Origin: TWA4 sp964613155
GTDB lineage: Bacteria; Bacillota; Clostridia; Lachnospirales; Lachnospiraceae
Direction of reading: 5' to 3'
Length of the DNA: 28,062 bases
Assembly (NCBI GenBank): GCA_964613155.1
Contig: CAZTHP010000029.1
Location: 1-28,062, forward strand
Shown here: positions 7,666 through 15,153 of the stretch, piece after piece
Layout of the letters: each line of letters begins with the position of its first letter
Position numbering within the stretch: the stretch's first letter is position 1
Position numbers and translations under genes: made by a program
The notes under the pieces: model-generated
Database searches by the model: none
Told to the model about the DNA's origin: nothing
Seen by the model: the letters and a program-made list of their open reading frames with translations, nothing else

Positions 7666-7675
7666 CCCGTACAAT
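7647..7675 (+). promoter_or_regulatory. Promoter of the SAM-dependent methyltransferase gene
   Basis: TTGCCT (7647-7652), a 17-base spacer and TACAAT (7670-7675) form a good sigma-A-type promoter. The leader to the start codon at 7820 is about 140 bases and shows no obvious riboswitch. Confidence 0.55.
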
Positions 7676-7819
7676 AAACATATCAACGCGTAAAATTGAT
7701 CGATCTGGTGACACAATTCAGTCCCTATATCGGATCAACAAAGCCGTTTCCTGGATCAAACCACACAGAAACGCACAAAAATACGCTCAATCAGACCTCA
7801 ATCAGACAAGGAGACTCTT

Positions 7820-8521
7820 ATGTACAGCAAAGCATTCTGCAAAGTTTACAATGAATTTGGTTGGAATTATTTTCCAGAGGCATTTGGACCTCAATTACTG
7901 CAATGGATTCAGCAAAATCATTTAACCGTAAAAACCAGTATGGATCTCGCCTGTGGAACTGGTATTTTATGTCAGATTTTGCACGAAAATGGAATTGAAG
8001 CAGCGGGAATGGATTTTTCAGAAGGGATGATCGCCATTGCGAAAGAACGCTGCCCTGAAATTTCTTATGAAGTTGCCGATATGATCACCTACCGCCCGGA
8101 CAAGGAATTTGATCTGGTCACCTGCACCGGCGATGCGATCAATCACATTACGGACCTTCACGATGTTGAACAGATTTTCCAAAATATTTATGGTTATCTG
8201 AAAAAAGGCGGACATTTTATCTTTGATATTCTTCATGAAAACACCGTTTCTCCAGAAGAATCCATCGACCTTGATTTCAGCGAAGAAGTCAAAGCCCAAT
8301 TCTCCGTCACCCAGGACGAAACCACCGTAAATTTAAAAACAAAAGTTTACGAAAACGGAGAATTTCAATTCGAAGAAACAATTACCGAAACGGTTTATGA
8401 CCCTAACGTGATCTGTGACCTGCTGCGCCGAAATGGATTCCAGATCGTACAATGCGCAGACCAGTTGATCGATGACGGTGAAAAACACGGTAATACCTGG
8501 TTTATTGTTGCGCAAAAATAA
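7820..8521 (+). CDS. Class I SAM-dependent methyltransferase
   Basis: The 233-residue soluble protein shows the class I methyltransferase fold: motif I D-L-A-C-G-T-G-I-L at residues 42-50 binds S-adenosylmethionine, followed by the second-strand acidic stretch A-A-G-M-D-F-S (Asp65 contacts the ribose), F-D-L-V-T-C-T-G-D-A-I-N-H-I and G-G-H-F-I-F-D-I. It resembles the methyltransferase-domain-25/11 type enzymes with unknown small-molecule substrates. ATG at 7820 is preceded by AAGGAGA (7808-7814), which settles the start. It stands alone with its own promoter, so its substrate cannot be inferred from neighbours. Confidence 0.9.
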   Translation: MYSKAFCKVYNEFGWNYFPEAFGPQLLQWIQQNHLTVKTSMDLACGTGILCQILHENGIEAAGMDFSEGMIAIAKERCPEISYEVADMITYRPDKEFDLVTCTGDAINHITDLHDVEQIFQNIYGYLKKGGHFIFDILHENTVSPEESIDLDFSEEVKAQFSVTQDETTVNLKTKVYENGEFQFEETITETVYDPNVICDLLRRNGFQIVQCADQLIDDGEKHGNTWFIVAQK

Positions 8522-8548
8522 AGAACTGCACGAAAACTCATTGCATAA

Positions 8549-8659
8549 AAAAATCTCTGCCTGCTGTTTATACCGACCCCAATTTGTTAGATTTTTTAGT
8601 TTTTCATATCGAACTATTTGGGGACACCTCAGTTTCCAGCTCATTTGGCAGAGATTTTT
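8549..8659. terminator. Inverted-repeat element between convergent genes, probable terminator
   Basis: AAAAATCTCTGCC (8549-8561) and GGCAGAGATTTTT (8647-8659) are perfect 13-base arms separated by 85 bases. Inside, CCCCAA (8577-8582) pairs with TTGGGG (8618-8623). Each arm ends in a T-run on its own strand, so the element could stop transcripts of both the methyltransferase and the MATE gene. Its shape (111 bp with terminal inverted repeats) also fits a small MITE-like insertion, but I see no target duplication. Confidence 0.5.
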
Positions 8660-8681
8660 CTGTTTTAAATTTCAATTATGA

Positions 8682-8909
8682 TTTACAATATTCTCTTTCA
8701 ATTCGCCTGCACACGAAAATCGATGCAATTCTTTCCATTGCTTTTATTTACAATGTTCTCTTTCAATTCGCCTGCGCACGAAAATCGATACAATTCTTTC
8801 CATTGCTTTTATTTACAATGTTCCTTTTCAATTCGCCTGCACACGAAAATCGATACAATTCTTTCCATTGCTTTTATTTACAATGTTCTCTTTCAATTCT
8901 CCTGCGCAC
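8682..8909. repeat. 65-bp direct repeats made from the 3' end of the MATE gene
   Basis: TTTACAAT recurs at 8682, 8747, 8812 and 8877, giving three full 65-base units and a fourth partial one. The last copy lies inside the MATE coding end (minus-strand ...R-R-R-I-E-R-E-H-C-K-stop), so each unit contains the last dozen or so codons, the stop and about 30 bases downstream. Units differ at only a few bases. 65 is not a multiple of three, and the copies lie behind the stop, so they are not translated as part of the protein. Confidence 0.9.
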
Positions 8910-10244
8910 GATCAAAAACGTAATAATATGTGCGCCTGCGGTCAGAAGCCAGCTGATCGGGTAGATGATGTAGACGGTTTCAATATTATGAAATGCATCA
9001 ATTTGAAATACCGTTGCCAGCCACAGCAGTCTTGTCGCACAGGCTCCTAACAAAGACACGACCATCGGAATAAACGAATACCCGATTCCTCTAAGAGAAC
9101 CTACCATCGTATCCATAATGCCGCAAAGTGGATAAAAACAGCCAATAATCCGAAGTCGTACCATTCCCGCTGCTACAACTGCTGCGCTCGTTGTATACAG
9201 AGAAAGCAGCATCGGACCGGTCATAACGGCACCAAAACTAAAAATCGAACCGATCACAACCGTACAGCCCTGTGCCGTCAGCAAAATCGGCGTGATCCGT
9301 TTATATTTTCCAGCACCATAGTTCTGGCTGGTAAATGAAATTGCTGCCTGATGGAAGGCATTGGTGGAAACATAAATAAATCCTTCGATATTCTGCGCTG
9401 CCGAATTTCCGGCGATTACAGTTGTTCCGAATAAATTGACAGAAGACTGAATAAAGACATTCGACAGTGAAAATAACGTTCCCTGGAAACCGGCCGGCAA
9501 TCCAATCTGCAAAATAGCAAGAAATTTGCTTCGGGAAATCCGGATTTTCCTGGGATAGAGGCGAATCGATTCCTGTTCCTTCATCAGACAGCGAAATACC
9601 AGCACCGCTGAAACCGTCTGGGAAATCGTCGTAGCAAGACCTACGCCAAATACGCCCAATTTCAGTACAATGACAAAGAACAGATTAAAGCATACATTAA
9701 TCACGCCTGCTGTCATCAGGTAATACAGCGGTCTTTTCGTATCACCGATCGCACGCAGGATCGCAGCTCCAAAGTTGTAGATCATCATCGATGTCATTCC
9801 GCAGAAATACACGCGCAGATAAATCACCGCCAATTCCCGCACTTCCTCAGGTGTCTGCATCAGCTTCAATAAAACTGGCGCACCCAAAACACCGATCACG
9901 GTCAAGAGCAAGCCACTGACAATACTCAACGCAATCGTCGTATGCACCGTATCCGACAACTCTTCTTTCTTTTTTGCCCCAAAATAACGGGCTGTCAGTA
10001 CATTCGTTCCAACTGAGCATCCCATAAATAAATTCACCAGCAAATTGATCAAAGAAGATGTAGAGCCAACCGCAGCCAATGAGTGATCTCCGGCAAAACG
10101 TCCTACTACAATAATATCCGCTGCATTAAACAGAAGCTGCAGAAGACTGGACGCCATCAGCGGCAGGGCAAATAACAGCATCTTTTTCAAGATTGGCCCC
10201 TCGCACATATCCATCGAGTACTTTTTTGTAGTTGTTTTCAACAC
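8874..10244 (-). CDS. MATE-family multidrug/cation exporter
   Basis: This 456-residue inner-membrane protein exports drugs or metabolites by cation antiport. It has the two-fold repeat of six helices each; the first carries L-F-A-L-P-L-M-A-S-S-L-L-Q-L-L-F-N-A-A-D and V-V-G-R-F-A-G, typical of the family. The frame begins at GTG 10244 (M-L-K-T-T-T-K-K-Y-S-M-D-M); a weak GGGATGAG lies upstream, and TTG 10241 or an internal ATG are alternatives. Homologues usually begin with a similar K-K-Y...M-D-M segment, which supports a start here. It has its own strong promoter with an overlapping dyad. Its last codons were copied into the 65-bp repeats behind it. Substrate unknown. Confidence 0.93.
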   Translation of the reverse strand: MLKTTTKKYSMDMCEGPILKKMLLFALPLMASSLLQLLFNAADIIVVGRFAGDHSLAAVGSTSSLINLLVNLFMGCSVGTNVLTARYFGAKKKEELSDTVHTTIALSIVSGLLLTVIGVLGAPVLLKLMQTPEEVRELAVIYLRVYFCGMTSMMIYNFGAAILRAIGDTKRPLYYLMTAGVINVCFNLFFVIVLKLGVFGVGLATTISQTVSAVLVFRCLMKEQESIRLYPRKIRISRSKFLAILQIGLPAGFQGTLFSLSNVFIQSSVNLFGTTVIAGNSAAQNIEGFIYVSTNAFHQAAISFTSQNYGAGKYKRITPILLTAQGCTVVIGSIFSFGAVMTGPMLLSLYTTSAAVVAAGMVRLRIIGCFYPLCGIMDTMVGSLRGIGYSFIPMVVSLLGACATRLLWLATVFQIDAFHNIETVYIIYPISWLLTAGAHIITFLIVRRRIEREHCK

Positions 10245-10352
10245 ACATTCTCATCCCTTTTCCTATATTTTCGTATATTTGAAACAAAATACCGCTGATT
10301 GCCACGCCCTTTCTTGGCATTTTCCCCAATCAAAACAGCATTTTTCGCCTAC

Positions 10353-10381
10353 ATTATATCATTATCCCCTACAGTTGTCAT
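10353..10381 (-). promoter_or_regulatory. Strong promoter of the MATE gene
   Basis: On the minus strand ATGACA (10376-10381), 17 bases and a perfect TATAAT (10353-10358) with an extended TG. This is one of the best promoter matches in the window. Confidence 0.7.
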
Positions 10382-10385
10382 GTAG
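10369..10385. promoter_or_regulatory. Dyad over the -35 box of the MATE promoter
   Basis: CTACA (10369-10373) and TGTAG (10381-10385) are inverted around a 7-base spacer and enclose the -35 box. This is operator-like geometry for a dimeric regulator of the exporter. No regulator gene is adjacent. Confidence 0.35.
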
Positions 10386-10454
10386 TTGTGCACAGAATCG
10401 TCAAAACAAAACTTTTCTACAAAATTCCCCCATAGATTTCGTGAAGCTGTCATC

Positions 10455-10483
10455 TTGCATTTATCCGATTTTTTAGGTATGAT
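10455..10483 (+). promoter_or_regulatory. Promoter of the aminotransferase gene
   Basis: TTGCAT (10455-10460), a 17-base spacer and TATGAT (10478-10483). The transcript would have a leader of about 140 bases with one 8-bp hairpin (TTGCTTCG 10511-10518, CGAAGCAA 10538-10545). No T-box or riboswitch signature was recognised. With the MATE promoter it fills the divergent spacer 10245-10632, where I see no gene. Confidence 0.65.
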
Positions 10484-10632
10484 AGATACTGCTGCTAGAT
10501 ACTGCCGGTTTTGCTTCGTTTCCAACCAACCTATTCGCGAAGCAATGCCCCTTTTCATAAGTGCAAGGCCAACATCTACGGCGGATTAAGGAACGATATG
10601 GAAACAAACTTACAGGAAGTGGGAAAGAAAAA

Positions 10633-11922
10633 ATGAAGGCTTACAGAGATTTAACCAAACATGAATTATTAACATTAAAGGCAGCTTTAGAGGAAGAATA
10701 CCAGACACTGGAATCCAAAGGGCTGAACCTGAATATGGCTCGTGGAAAACCTGGATTTTCACAATTGGCTCTTTCCATGCCCATGCTGGACATTTTCAAC
10801 AGCAGCTCTGATATGAGAACCATCTTAGGCAATGACACCCGTAACTACGGCGATCTGGATGGTATCGGCGAATGCCGCCGTCTGATGGCAGATATGATGT
10901 CTGTCAAGAAGGATAATGTCGTAGTCTGCGGTAACTCCAGTTTGAATATTATGTACGATATGGTCTGCCACTCTATGGTAAAAGGTGTGAACGGATCAAC
11001 ACCCTGGTGCAAATTGGACAACGTAAAATTCCTCTGCCCCGTACCCGGATATGACAGACATTTTAAAATCACAGAATACTTCGGCATCGAAATGATCAAC
11101 ATTCCGTTACATGACGATGGTCCGGATATGGATTTAGTGGAACAGTATGTAAACCACGATCCCGCGGTAAAAGGAATCTGGTGTGTTCCGAAATATTCCA
11201 ATCCAACCGGCATTTCTTATTCCGATGAAGTCGTAAAACGATTTGCCAATTTAAAACCCGCAGCAGAAGACTTCCGCATTTACTGGGATAACGCCTACTG
11301 TATCCATCATTTATATGAAGATACACAGGATGAAATTTTAAACATCCTGGAAGAATGTGAAAAAGCCGGCAATCCGAACATGGTCTACATGTTTGCATCT
11401 ACCTCGAAGATTAGTTTCCCCGGCTCCGGTGTCTCCGCAATTGCATCTTCCCTGGAAAATATTGACTATATCCAGCGTCAGATGACTGTTCAGACGATCG
11501 GCCATGATAAGATCAATCAGCTCAGACATGCACGGTTTTTCAAAGATATCAACGGACTGAACGCGCATATGAAACAGCACGCAGAATTGCTCCGTCCTAA
11601 ATTTGAAGCCGTTTTAAATACACTGGAATCCGAACTTTCCGGTTTGGAAATTGGCAGCTGGATCAAACCGCGCGGCGGCTATTTTATTTCCTTTAACGCC
11701 CTGCCCGGATGTGCAAAATCCATCGTTTCCAAGTGCAAAGACCTGGGCGTAGTGCTGACAGGCGCAGGTGCTACTTTCCCTTACGGCAAAGATCCGGAAG
11801 ATTCCAATATCCGTATCGCACCGTCCTTCCCCACACCAGAGGAAATGGAAGAAGCTTCGAAAGTATTTGTCCTGTGCGTCAAACTCGCAAGCGTTGAAAA
11901 ACTGTTAAGCGAACTGGCATAA
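10633..11922 (+). CDS. PLP-dependent aminotransferase, Asp_aminotransf (PF12897) type
   Basis: This 429-residue cytoplasmic enzyme belongs to the fold-type I aminotransferases, in the subgroup that contains the Corynebacterium aspartate aminotransferase; aspartate/2-oxoglutarate transamination is the likely reaction. Visible motifs are N-M-A-R-G-K-P-G-F near residue 34 (substrate-side), V-V-C-G-N-S-S-L-N (cofactor phosphate side), K-Y-S-N-P-T-G and the cofactor lysine in A-S-T-S-K-I-S-F-P-G-S-G (Lys259). The frame is open back to GTG 10561, but I prefer ATG 10633: the protein then begins M-K-A-Y-R-D-L like other members, and a purine-rich AGGAAGTGGGAAAG precedes it. It stands alone with its own promoter and a strong terminator. 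Confidence 0.92.
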   Translation: MKAYRDLTKHELLTLKAALEEEYQTLESKGLNLNMARGKPGFSQLALSMPMLDIFNSSSDMRTILGNDTRNYGDLDGIGECRRLMADMMSVKKDNVVVCGNSSLNIMYDMVCHSMVKGVNGSTPWCKLDNVKFLCPVPGYDRHFKITEYFGIEMINIPLHDDGPDMDLVEQYVNHDPAVKGIWCVPKYSNPTGISYSDEVVKRFANLKPAAEDFRIYWDNAYCIHHLYEDTQDEILNILEECEKAGNPNMVYMFASTSKISFPGSGVSAIASSLENIDYIQRQMTVQTIGHDKINQLRHARFFKDINGLNAHMKQHAELLRPKFEAVLNTLESELSGLEIGSWIKPRGGYFISFNALPGCAKSIVSKCKDLGVVLTGAGATFPYGKDPEDSNIRIAPSFPTPEEMEEASKVFVLCVKLASVEKLLSELA

Positions 11923-12011
11923 TTGCGCAGAAATTATCCCATCGTATCTAGATTACTGGACTTCGGATCAACTCCCTAAGCTCCGTCTTTGGACTGCGAT
12001 GGAATTCAATC

Positions 12012-12080
12012 AAAAAGCCGATAAACAGAACCGTTCTGTTGTCTTTTTCGGACAAGAACCACTCTGTTTATCGGCTTTTT
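12012..12080. terminator. Bidirectional terminator, aminotransferase versus sortase
   Basis: Arms of 18 bases at 12012-12029 (AAAAAGCCGATAAACAGA) and 12063-12080 are perfectly complementary and start or end in A/T runs on both strands. A smaller TTGTC/GACAA hairpin (12039-12055) sits in the loop. Confidence 0.8.
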
Positions 12081-12180
12081 TCCGTCTTTCAGCCTGTTTT
12101 TCGTTAGCCAGCTTGCCCAAGCTTTTTAGCCGTTTTCAACCTGCAAGTTGGTCTAATCTTATCTAAATCTTCCAGTTTTC

Positions 12181-12294
12181 AAGTCTTCTTCCAGTTTCCA
12201 CACTTGCCTAAGCTTAGCTAACCTTCTCAGCTTTTCATCTTTTTTCAGCTTTTAAGTCTTCTTCCAGTCTCCACGCTTGCCTACGCTCAGCTAA
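12181..12294. repeat. Two 41-bp direct repeats, 73 bp apart
   Basis: Segments 12181-12221 and 12254-12294 both read approximately AAGTCTTCTTCCAGT..., then TTGCCTA and AGCTAA, with four or five differences. On the minus strand they give L-A-K-L-R-Q-V-W-K-L-E-E-D-L and L-A-E-R-R-Q-A-W-R-L-E-E-D-L, helix-like peptides that cannot be joined in one frame. This suggests another decayed repetitive coding sequence behind the sortase gene. Confidence 0.6.
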
Positions 12295-12381
12295 ATTTCT
12301 CATCGTTTCCAGTATTTTTTAACCTGCAAACCGTTTTTGTATCACTAGATTTTTCTAATTTTTTAACCATTTCAAAACGAA

Positions 12382-13044
12382 TCAAGGTTTCTCCACCTTA
12401 TTACAGCGCACAGTTACGCGATTTTGATTTCCCAGCGTACAGGTAAATAACGTCAGATCCCAGTCTTCGTTTTCCATTTCTTCCACGGCTTCGGCGGACA
12501 GGATTTCCACGCCTGCGACTTCATAAGAAAAGGTATTTCCATCGACATCGGTAATGGTGATCTGATCTTTGCTGTGAAGTCCTCGTATCCGACCAAAATA
12601 TGACCGATAATTATGCGCACATAGGATAAAATGTCCTTGATAAGCAGTGCCGCTGTAACGACAGGGAGCGATTTTTAAATTTGATGCACTCCATTGACTG
12701 AGAATCGGCAATTCCAGCTGCAAAGCCGGAATCTCCAACACCCCAATGTAATCCTGCCCTTGAATCGTTTTCACTGGCATTTCCATTTCTGGATTCAACT
12801 GATAATCGGGAATTTCCCGCTCCTGGGCAGCGTTTGGCGATGCATGTTCTTCCTCTGCTACAAGTGTAATCTGTGCCTTTAATTGACTTCGAACCGCCGC
12901 AGCCTCCTTCTTTGCCTGCCAGTCTTCATAAAAATTCGCTGCCGTCAAAAAGAGAGCTGCCGCGATCAGCAGCAGCCCTATTAAAATCCATCTGTTTCCA
13001 CAGCGTTTCGGTTTCGGTTGTTGTTTTCGTTTTATGCTTCGCAT
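12382..13044 (-). CDS. Sortase-family transpeptidase (second sortase of the pilus locus)
   Basis: The 220-residue protein has an N-terminal membrane anchor (about residues 18-37) and an extracellular sortase domain beginning Y-I-G-V-L-E-I-P. The catalytic triad is visible: His144 in C-A-H-N-Y-R, Cys202 in T-L-F-T-C-T and Arg209 in N-Q-N-R-V-T-V. It lacks the C-terminal membrane helix and lid of class C enzymes, so it is a different class from the sortase at 14158-15012. It is the last gene of the pilus locus, 58 bases after the accessory pilin. A likely job is anchoring the finished pilus or the accessory protein to peptidoglycan. Start ATG 13044 has GGAAAGG upstream at a somewhat long distance. 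Its exact class is uncertain. Confidence 0.9.
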   Translation of the reverse strand: MRSIKRKQQPKPKRCGNRWILIGLLLIAAALFLTAANFYEDWQAKKEAAAVRSQLKAQITLVAEEEHASPNAAQEREIPDYQLNPEMEMPVKTIQGQDYIGVLEIPALQLELPILSQWSASNLKIAPCRYSGTAYQGHFILCAHNYRSYFGRIRGLHSKDQITITDVDGNTFSYEVAGVEILSAEAVEEMENEDWDLTLFTCTLGNQNRVTVRCNKVEKP

Positions 13045-13102
13045 TTTTTAAATCAAAACCTTTCCTTTGTCCTTTGCTTCTTTCTCCTGTTCATCCTGCA
13101 TT

Positions 13103-14152
13103 TTAATCGTGCATTTCCTGTGCATTTCGTCTGCGGATCAGCCCAATTACAATGGAAGAAAGACCTGCACACAGCAAAAGCGGAATCGGCCACCAAAGCT
13201 GTCCCGTATTGGGAAGTTTTCCCGGTTTATCCGGCTTTGTAGGCGTATTGGGTGTATTTCCAGGTGGATTCGGTGTATCCGACGGCGGATTCGTGGTATC
13301 TTCCTCATAGGTATTCGTAAGCACAAAGGTCACACCATCCCGTGAAACCTCCGGCTGATACCCTTCGATTTCCTGTTCCACAATCGTCCACTGCGCATTT
13401 GCATCCAATGCCTCCCACGTATAACGCCAGTCATTTTCCGCATTCAGAGAAATCGTTTCATAAACTGCCCCATCACAAAGCAGCGAAACGTGGATTTCCT
13501 CCGGCCGTTTGTTTTCATGACCATCATCTTCCCAGACCTTCAAAACCTTACGTTTCACCGTCTCCGGCTTATCCGGATTTTCCGGCAGTTTAGACGGTTC
13601 CATCTTCGCAGAAACCACGACTTCATAAACCCATTCATTTTGCTCCCGATCCTGCTCCGGCAGCAGTACAAAAAATGGTGCGGCATCATACCGATAGCCA
13701 TCCTGCACATGACGCTGCCCTAACACCAGATACAAACCCGGCACCAGACCATCTTTCCCTGTTTCCAAAGAAAATGTTCCATCTGCACCTGTTTTTCCCG
13801 AAGCAAAGGGGGTTATCTGATCACGAAGGACATATCCTTCCAACGTCAAAGCCTGTGTTCTCCAGGCATCATCATCTTTTCCGCGAATATTCACAAAATG
13901 CTTCTGAAATTCCTCTGTGGCGGTCAATTCTCCTGTTTCATCCGCAGCAGCAACCAGATACACATCAAAATTCACACCAACAAGAGGGATTTTCCCATTT
14001 TGACAGGAAATCGTAATCTTCATCTCACGATTCAAGTCAATACTTCCGGCAGCAAACGCAGCTGATGACATCAGCAAAACGAACACCGTTAGAAAAAGAA
14101 AACCTCTCGAAATTTGCCTGCAAATTCGCCTACCTTGTCCCATTCGCCTCAT
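13103..14152 (-). CDS. LPNTG-anchored Cna_B-type accessory pilin
   Basis: This 349-residue surface protein has a signal peptide ending near A-A-F-A-A, an N-terminal pilin-like beta domain (I-D-L-N-R-E-M-K-I-T), and a Cna_B domain in the second half (K-V-W-E-D-D-G-H-E-N-K-R-P through Y-Q-P-E-V and V-L-T-N-T-Y), expected to carry a self-made isopeptide bond. A Pro/Asn/Thr linker with repeated P-P, N-T-P and K-P units leads to the sorting signal L-P-N-T-G about 37 residues from the end, then a hydrophobic stretch and R-R-R. Coding potential overlaps the sortase stop: ATG 14158 forms a TGATG overlap, while ATG 14152 is better placed 8 bases after AGAGG and is used here. It is probably the minor or basal subunit. 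Confidence 0.9.
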   Translation of the reverse strand: MRRMGQGRRICRQISRGFLFLTVFVLLMSSAAFAAGSIDLNREMKITISCQNGKIPLVGVNFDVYLVAAADETGELTATEEFQKHFVNIRGKDDDAWRTQALTLEGYVLRDQITPFASGKTGADGTFSLETGKDGLVPGLYLVLGQRHVQDGYRYDAAPFFVLLPEQDREQNEWVYEVVVSAKMEPSKLPENPDKPETVKRKVLKVWEDDGHENKRPEEIHVSLLCDGAVYETISLNAENDWRYTWEALDANAQWTIVEQEIEGYQPEVSRDGVTFVLTNTYEEDTTNPPSDTPNPPGNTPNTPTKPDKPGKLPNTGQLWWPIPLLLCAGLSSIVIGLIRRRNAQEMHD

Positions 14153-14157
14153 TTTCA

Positions 14158-15012
14158 TCACCTCTGCGTCTCATTTCCCGGCTTATGTTTCCGTTTTTTC
14201 GGTATCAAAAGATGGATCAATAACAGCAGCAAGATGGGAATTGCGACCAAAGGAGCCACTAACAACGGTTCAATCTGTGCAGCATCTGCCGTCACACGAA
14301 TCGTTCCCATCTGTTCCTGATTTTCAATTCGATAACCGCGCACCAGCAAACGATGTGTATTGATTCCGTAAGGGGTACACGTTACCAGCGTACAATAATC
14401 CTTTCCATCTTCTAGCATCAGCGCGTCAGTATCGCCCGGCTCTACAATTAAGATCCGATCCACTTCATATGTCAAAACCTCATCCAGAACCCGGATTAAA
14501 AAAATATCGCCCGCTTCTAATTGATCCAGATTGGTAAATAGCTTCGCACTGGGCAGTCCACGATGTCCCGAAAGCACACAATGTGTTCCCTCACCGCCTA
14601 CCGGCAGACTGGACCAATCCAAATGCCCCACTGCGACCTGCAAAACCGAATCCTCTGTACCGTGATAAATCGGCAGACTCACATCAATCTCTGGAATTTC
14701 AATATATCCCATCACACCCATTCCCGAAAGATTCAGCTCCTGCTGATACTGCGCTTTCTGTTCTTCGGAAAGAGAAAAACTCGTCCCCTCTTCTGCCAAC
14801 AGAGCATTGTATGCCTCAGCCGACTGCCAGATTTTCTGATAATCCTCTTTCCCCAGATTCGCCACCGACTCCGCATAACTCGCGATCGCCTTTGTCGAAT
14901 GGAACGAATTCCAGTAATTACTGACACTGGGATACAGCAGTAAGGACAAACCCACAAGCAAGATCAGAACTAACACGATTGTCGTGAAATTGCCCTTCTG
15001 TTTCTTTTTCAT
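14158..15012 (-). CDS. Class C sortase (pilin polymerase)
   Basis: This 284-residue enzyme joins pilin subunits through lysine-threonine bonds outside the cell membrane. It has an N-terminal membrane helix (residues 9-28), the sortase core starting M-G-Y-I-E-I-P, His150 in L-S-G-H-R-G-L-P, Cys212 in T-L-V-T-C-T-P-Y-G-I-N-T-H and Arg221, then a second membrane helix near 248-268, the class C hallmark. The region where class C enzymes carry a lid with Asp-Pro-aromatic (about residues 68-95) has no such motif, so the active site may be open. A perfect AGGAGG (15021-15026) precedes ATG by 8 bases. It lies between backbone and accessory pilin genes and is translationally coupled to the latter. Confidence 0.94.
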   Translation of the reverse strand: MKKKQKGNFTTIVLVLILLVGLSLLLYPSVSNYWNSFHSTKAIASYAESVANLGKEDYQKIWQSAEAYNALLAEEGTSFSLSEEQKAQYQQELNLSGMGVMGYIEIPEIDVSLPIYHGTEDSVLQVAVGHLDWSSLPVGGEGTHCVLSGHRGLPSAKLFTNLDQLEAGDIFLIRVLDEVLTYEVDRILIVEPGDTDALMLEDGKDYCTLVTCTPYGINTHRLLVRGYRIENQEQMGTIRVTADAAQIEPLLVAPLVAIPILLLLLIHLLIPKKRKHKPGNETQR

Positions 15013-15073
15013 CGGTAAGTCCTCCTGCCTCTCACAATTAAAATCCCTTGATCAATGATTTCTGAAACGGTTC

Positions 15074-15141
15074 AAATCGTTATAAACGTTTAAAATATTT
15101 AAACTGTTTGAACGATTTAAAAATATCAGTTATTACTGAGC
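15074..15141 (-). promoter_or_regulatory. Hairpins between backbone pilin and class C sortase genes
   Basis: GTTTAAA (15088-15094) and TTTAAAC (15098-15104) form an inner stem, and AAATCGTT (15074-15081) with AACGATTT (15111-15118) an outer one. Just after the pilin stop, minus-strand CAGT-AATA-ACTG is followed by ATATTTTT. Together they may attenuate transcription so that pilin is made in excess over sortase, but the stems are A/T-rich and weak. Confidence 0.35.
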
Positions 15142-15153
15142 GATTTAACAATC

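Larger units (their letters stand above)
11923..12381. other. Spacer between aminotransferase and sortase genes
   Basis: Directly after the aminotransferase stop CCATCG (11939-11944) is matched by CGATGG (11997-12002), a weak wide dyad. The strong terminator at 12012-12080 follows. From 12085 to the sortase stop the DNA is T/C-rich with degenerate direct repeats and no supportable gene. Confidence 0.4.

Noticed and set aside
7373..7693. Plus-strand open frame of 106 codons in the 21-bp repeat
   Set aside because: No ribosome site and a low-complexity Phe/His/Asn/Leu product. It stays open only because 21-bp units keep frame over most of the tract.
8682..8909. CRISPR-like array
   Set aside because: The 65-bp units are continuous, without unique spacers between shorter repeats, and derive from the MATE gene end. 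No cas gene is present.
10126..10329. Minus-strand open frame of 67 codons at the start of the MATE gene
   Set aside because: It overlaps the MATE N-terminus in another frame, and the MATE reading has clear family motifs.
11937..12003. Structured RNA or riboswitch after the aminotransferase gene
   Set aside because: Only one wide 6-bp dyad is visible and no known consensus is matched; it lies behind a gene and before a terminator.
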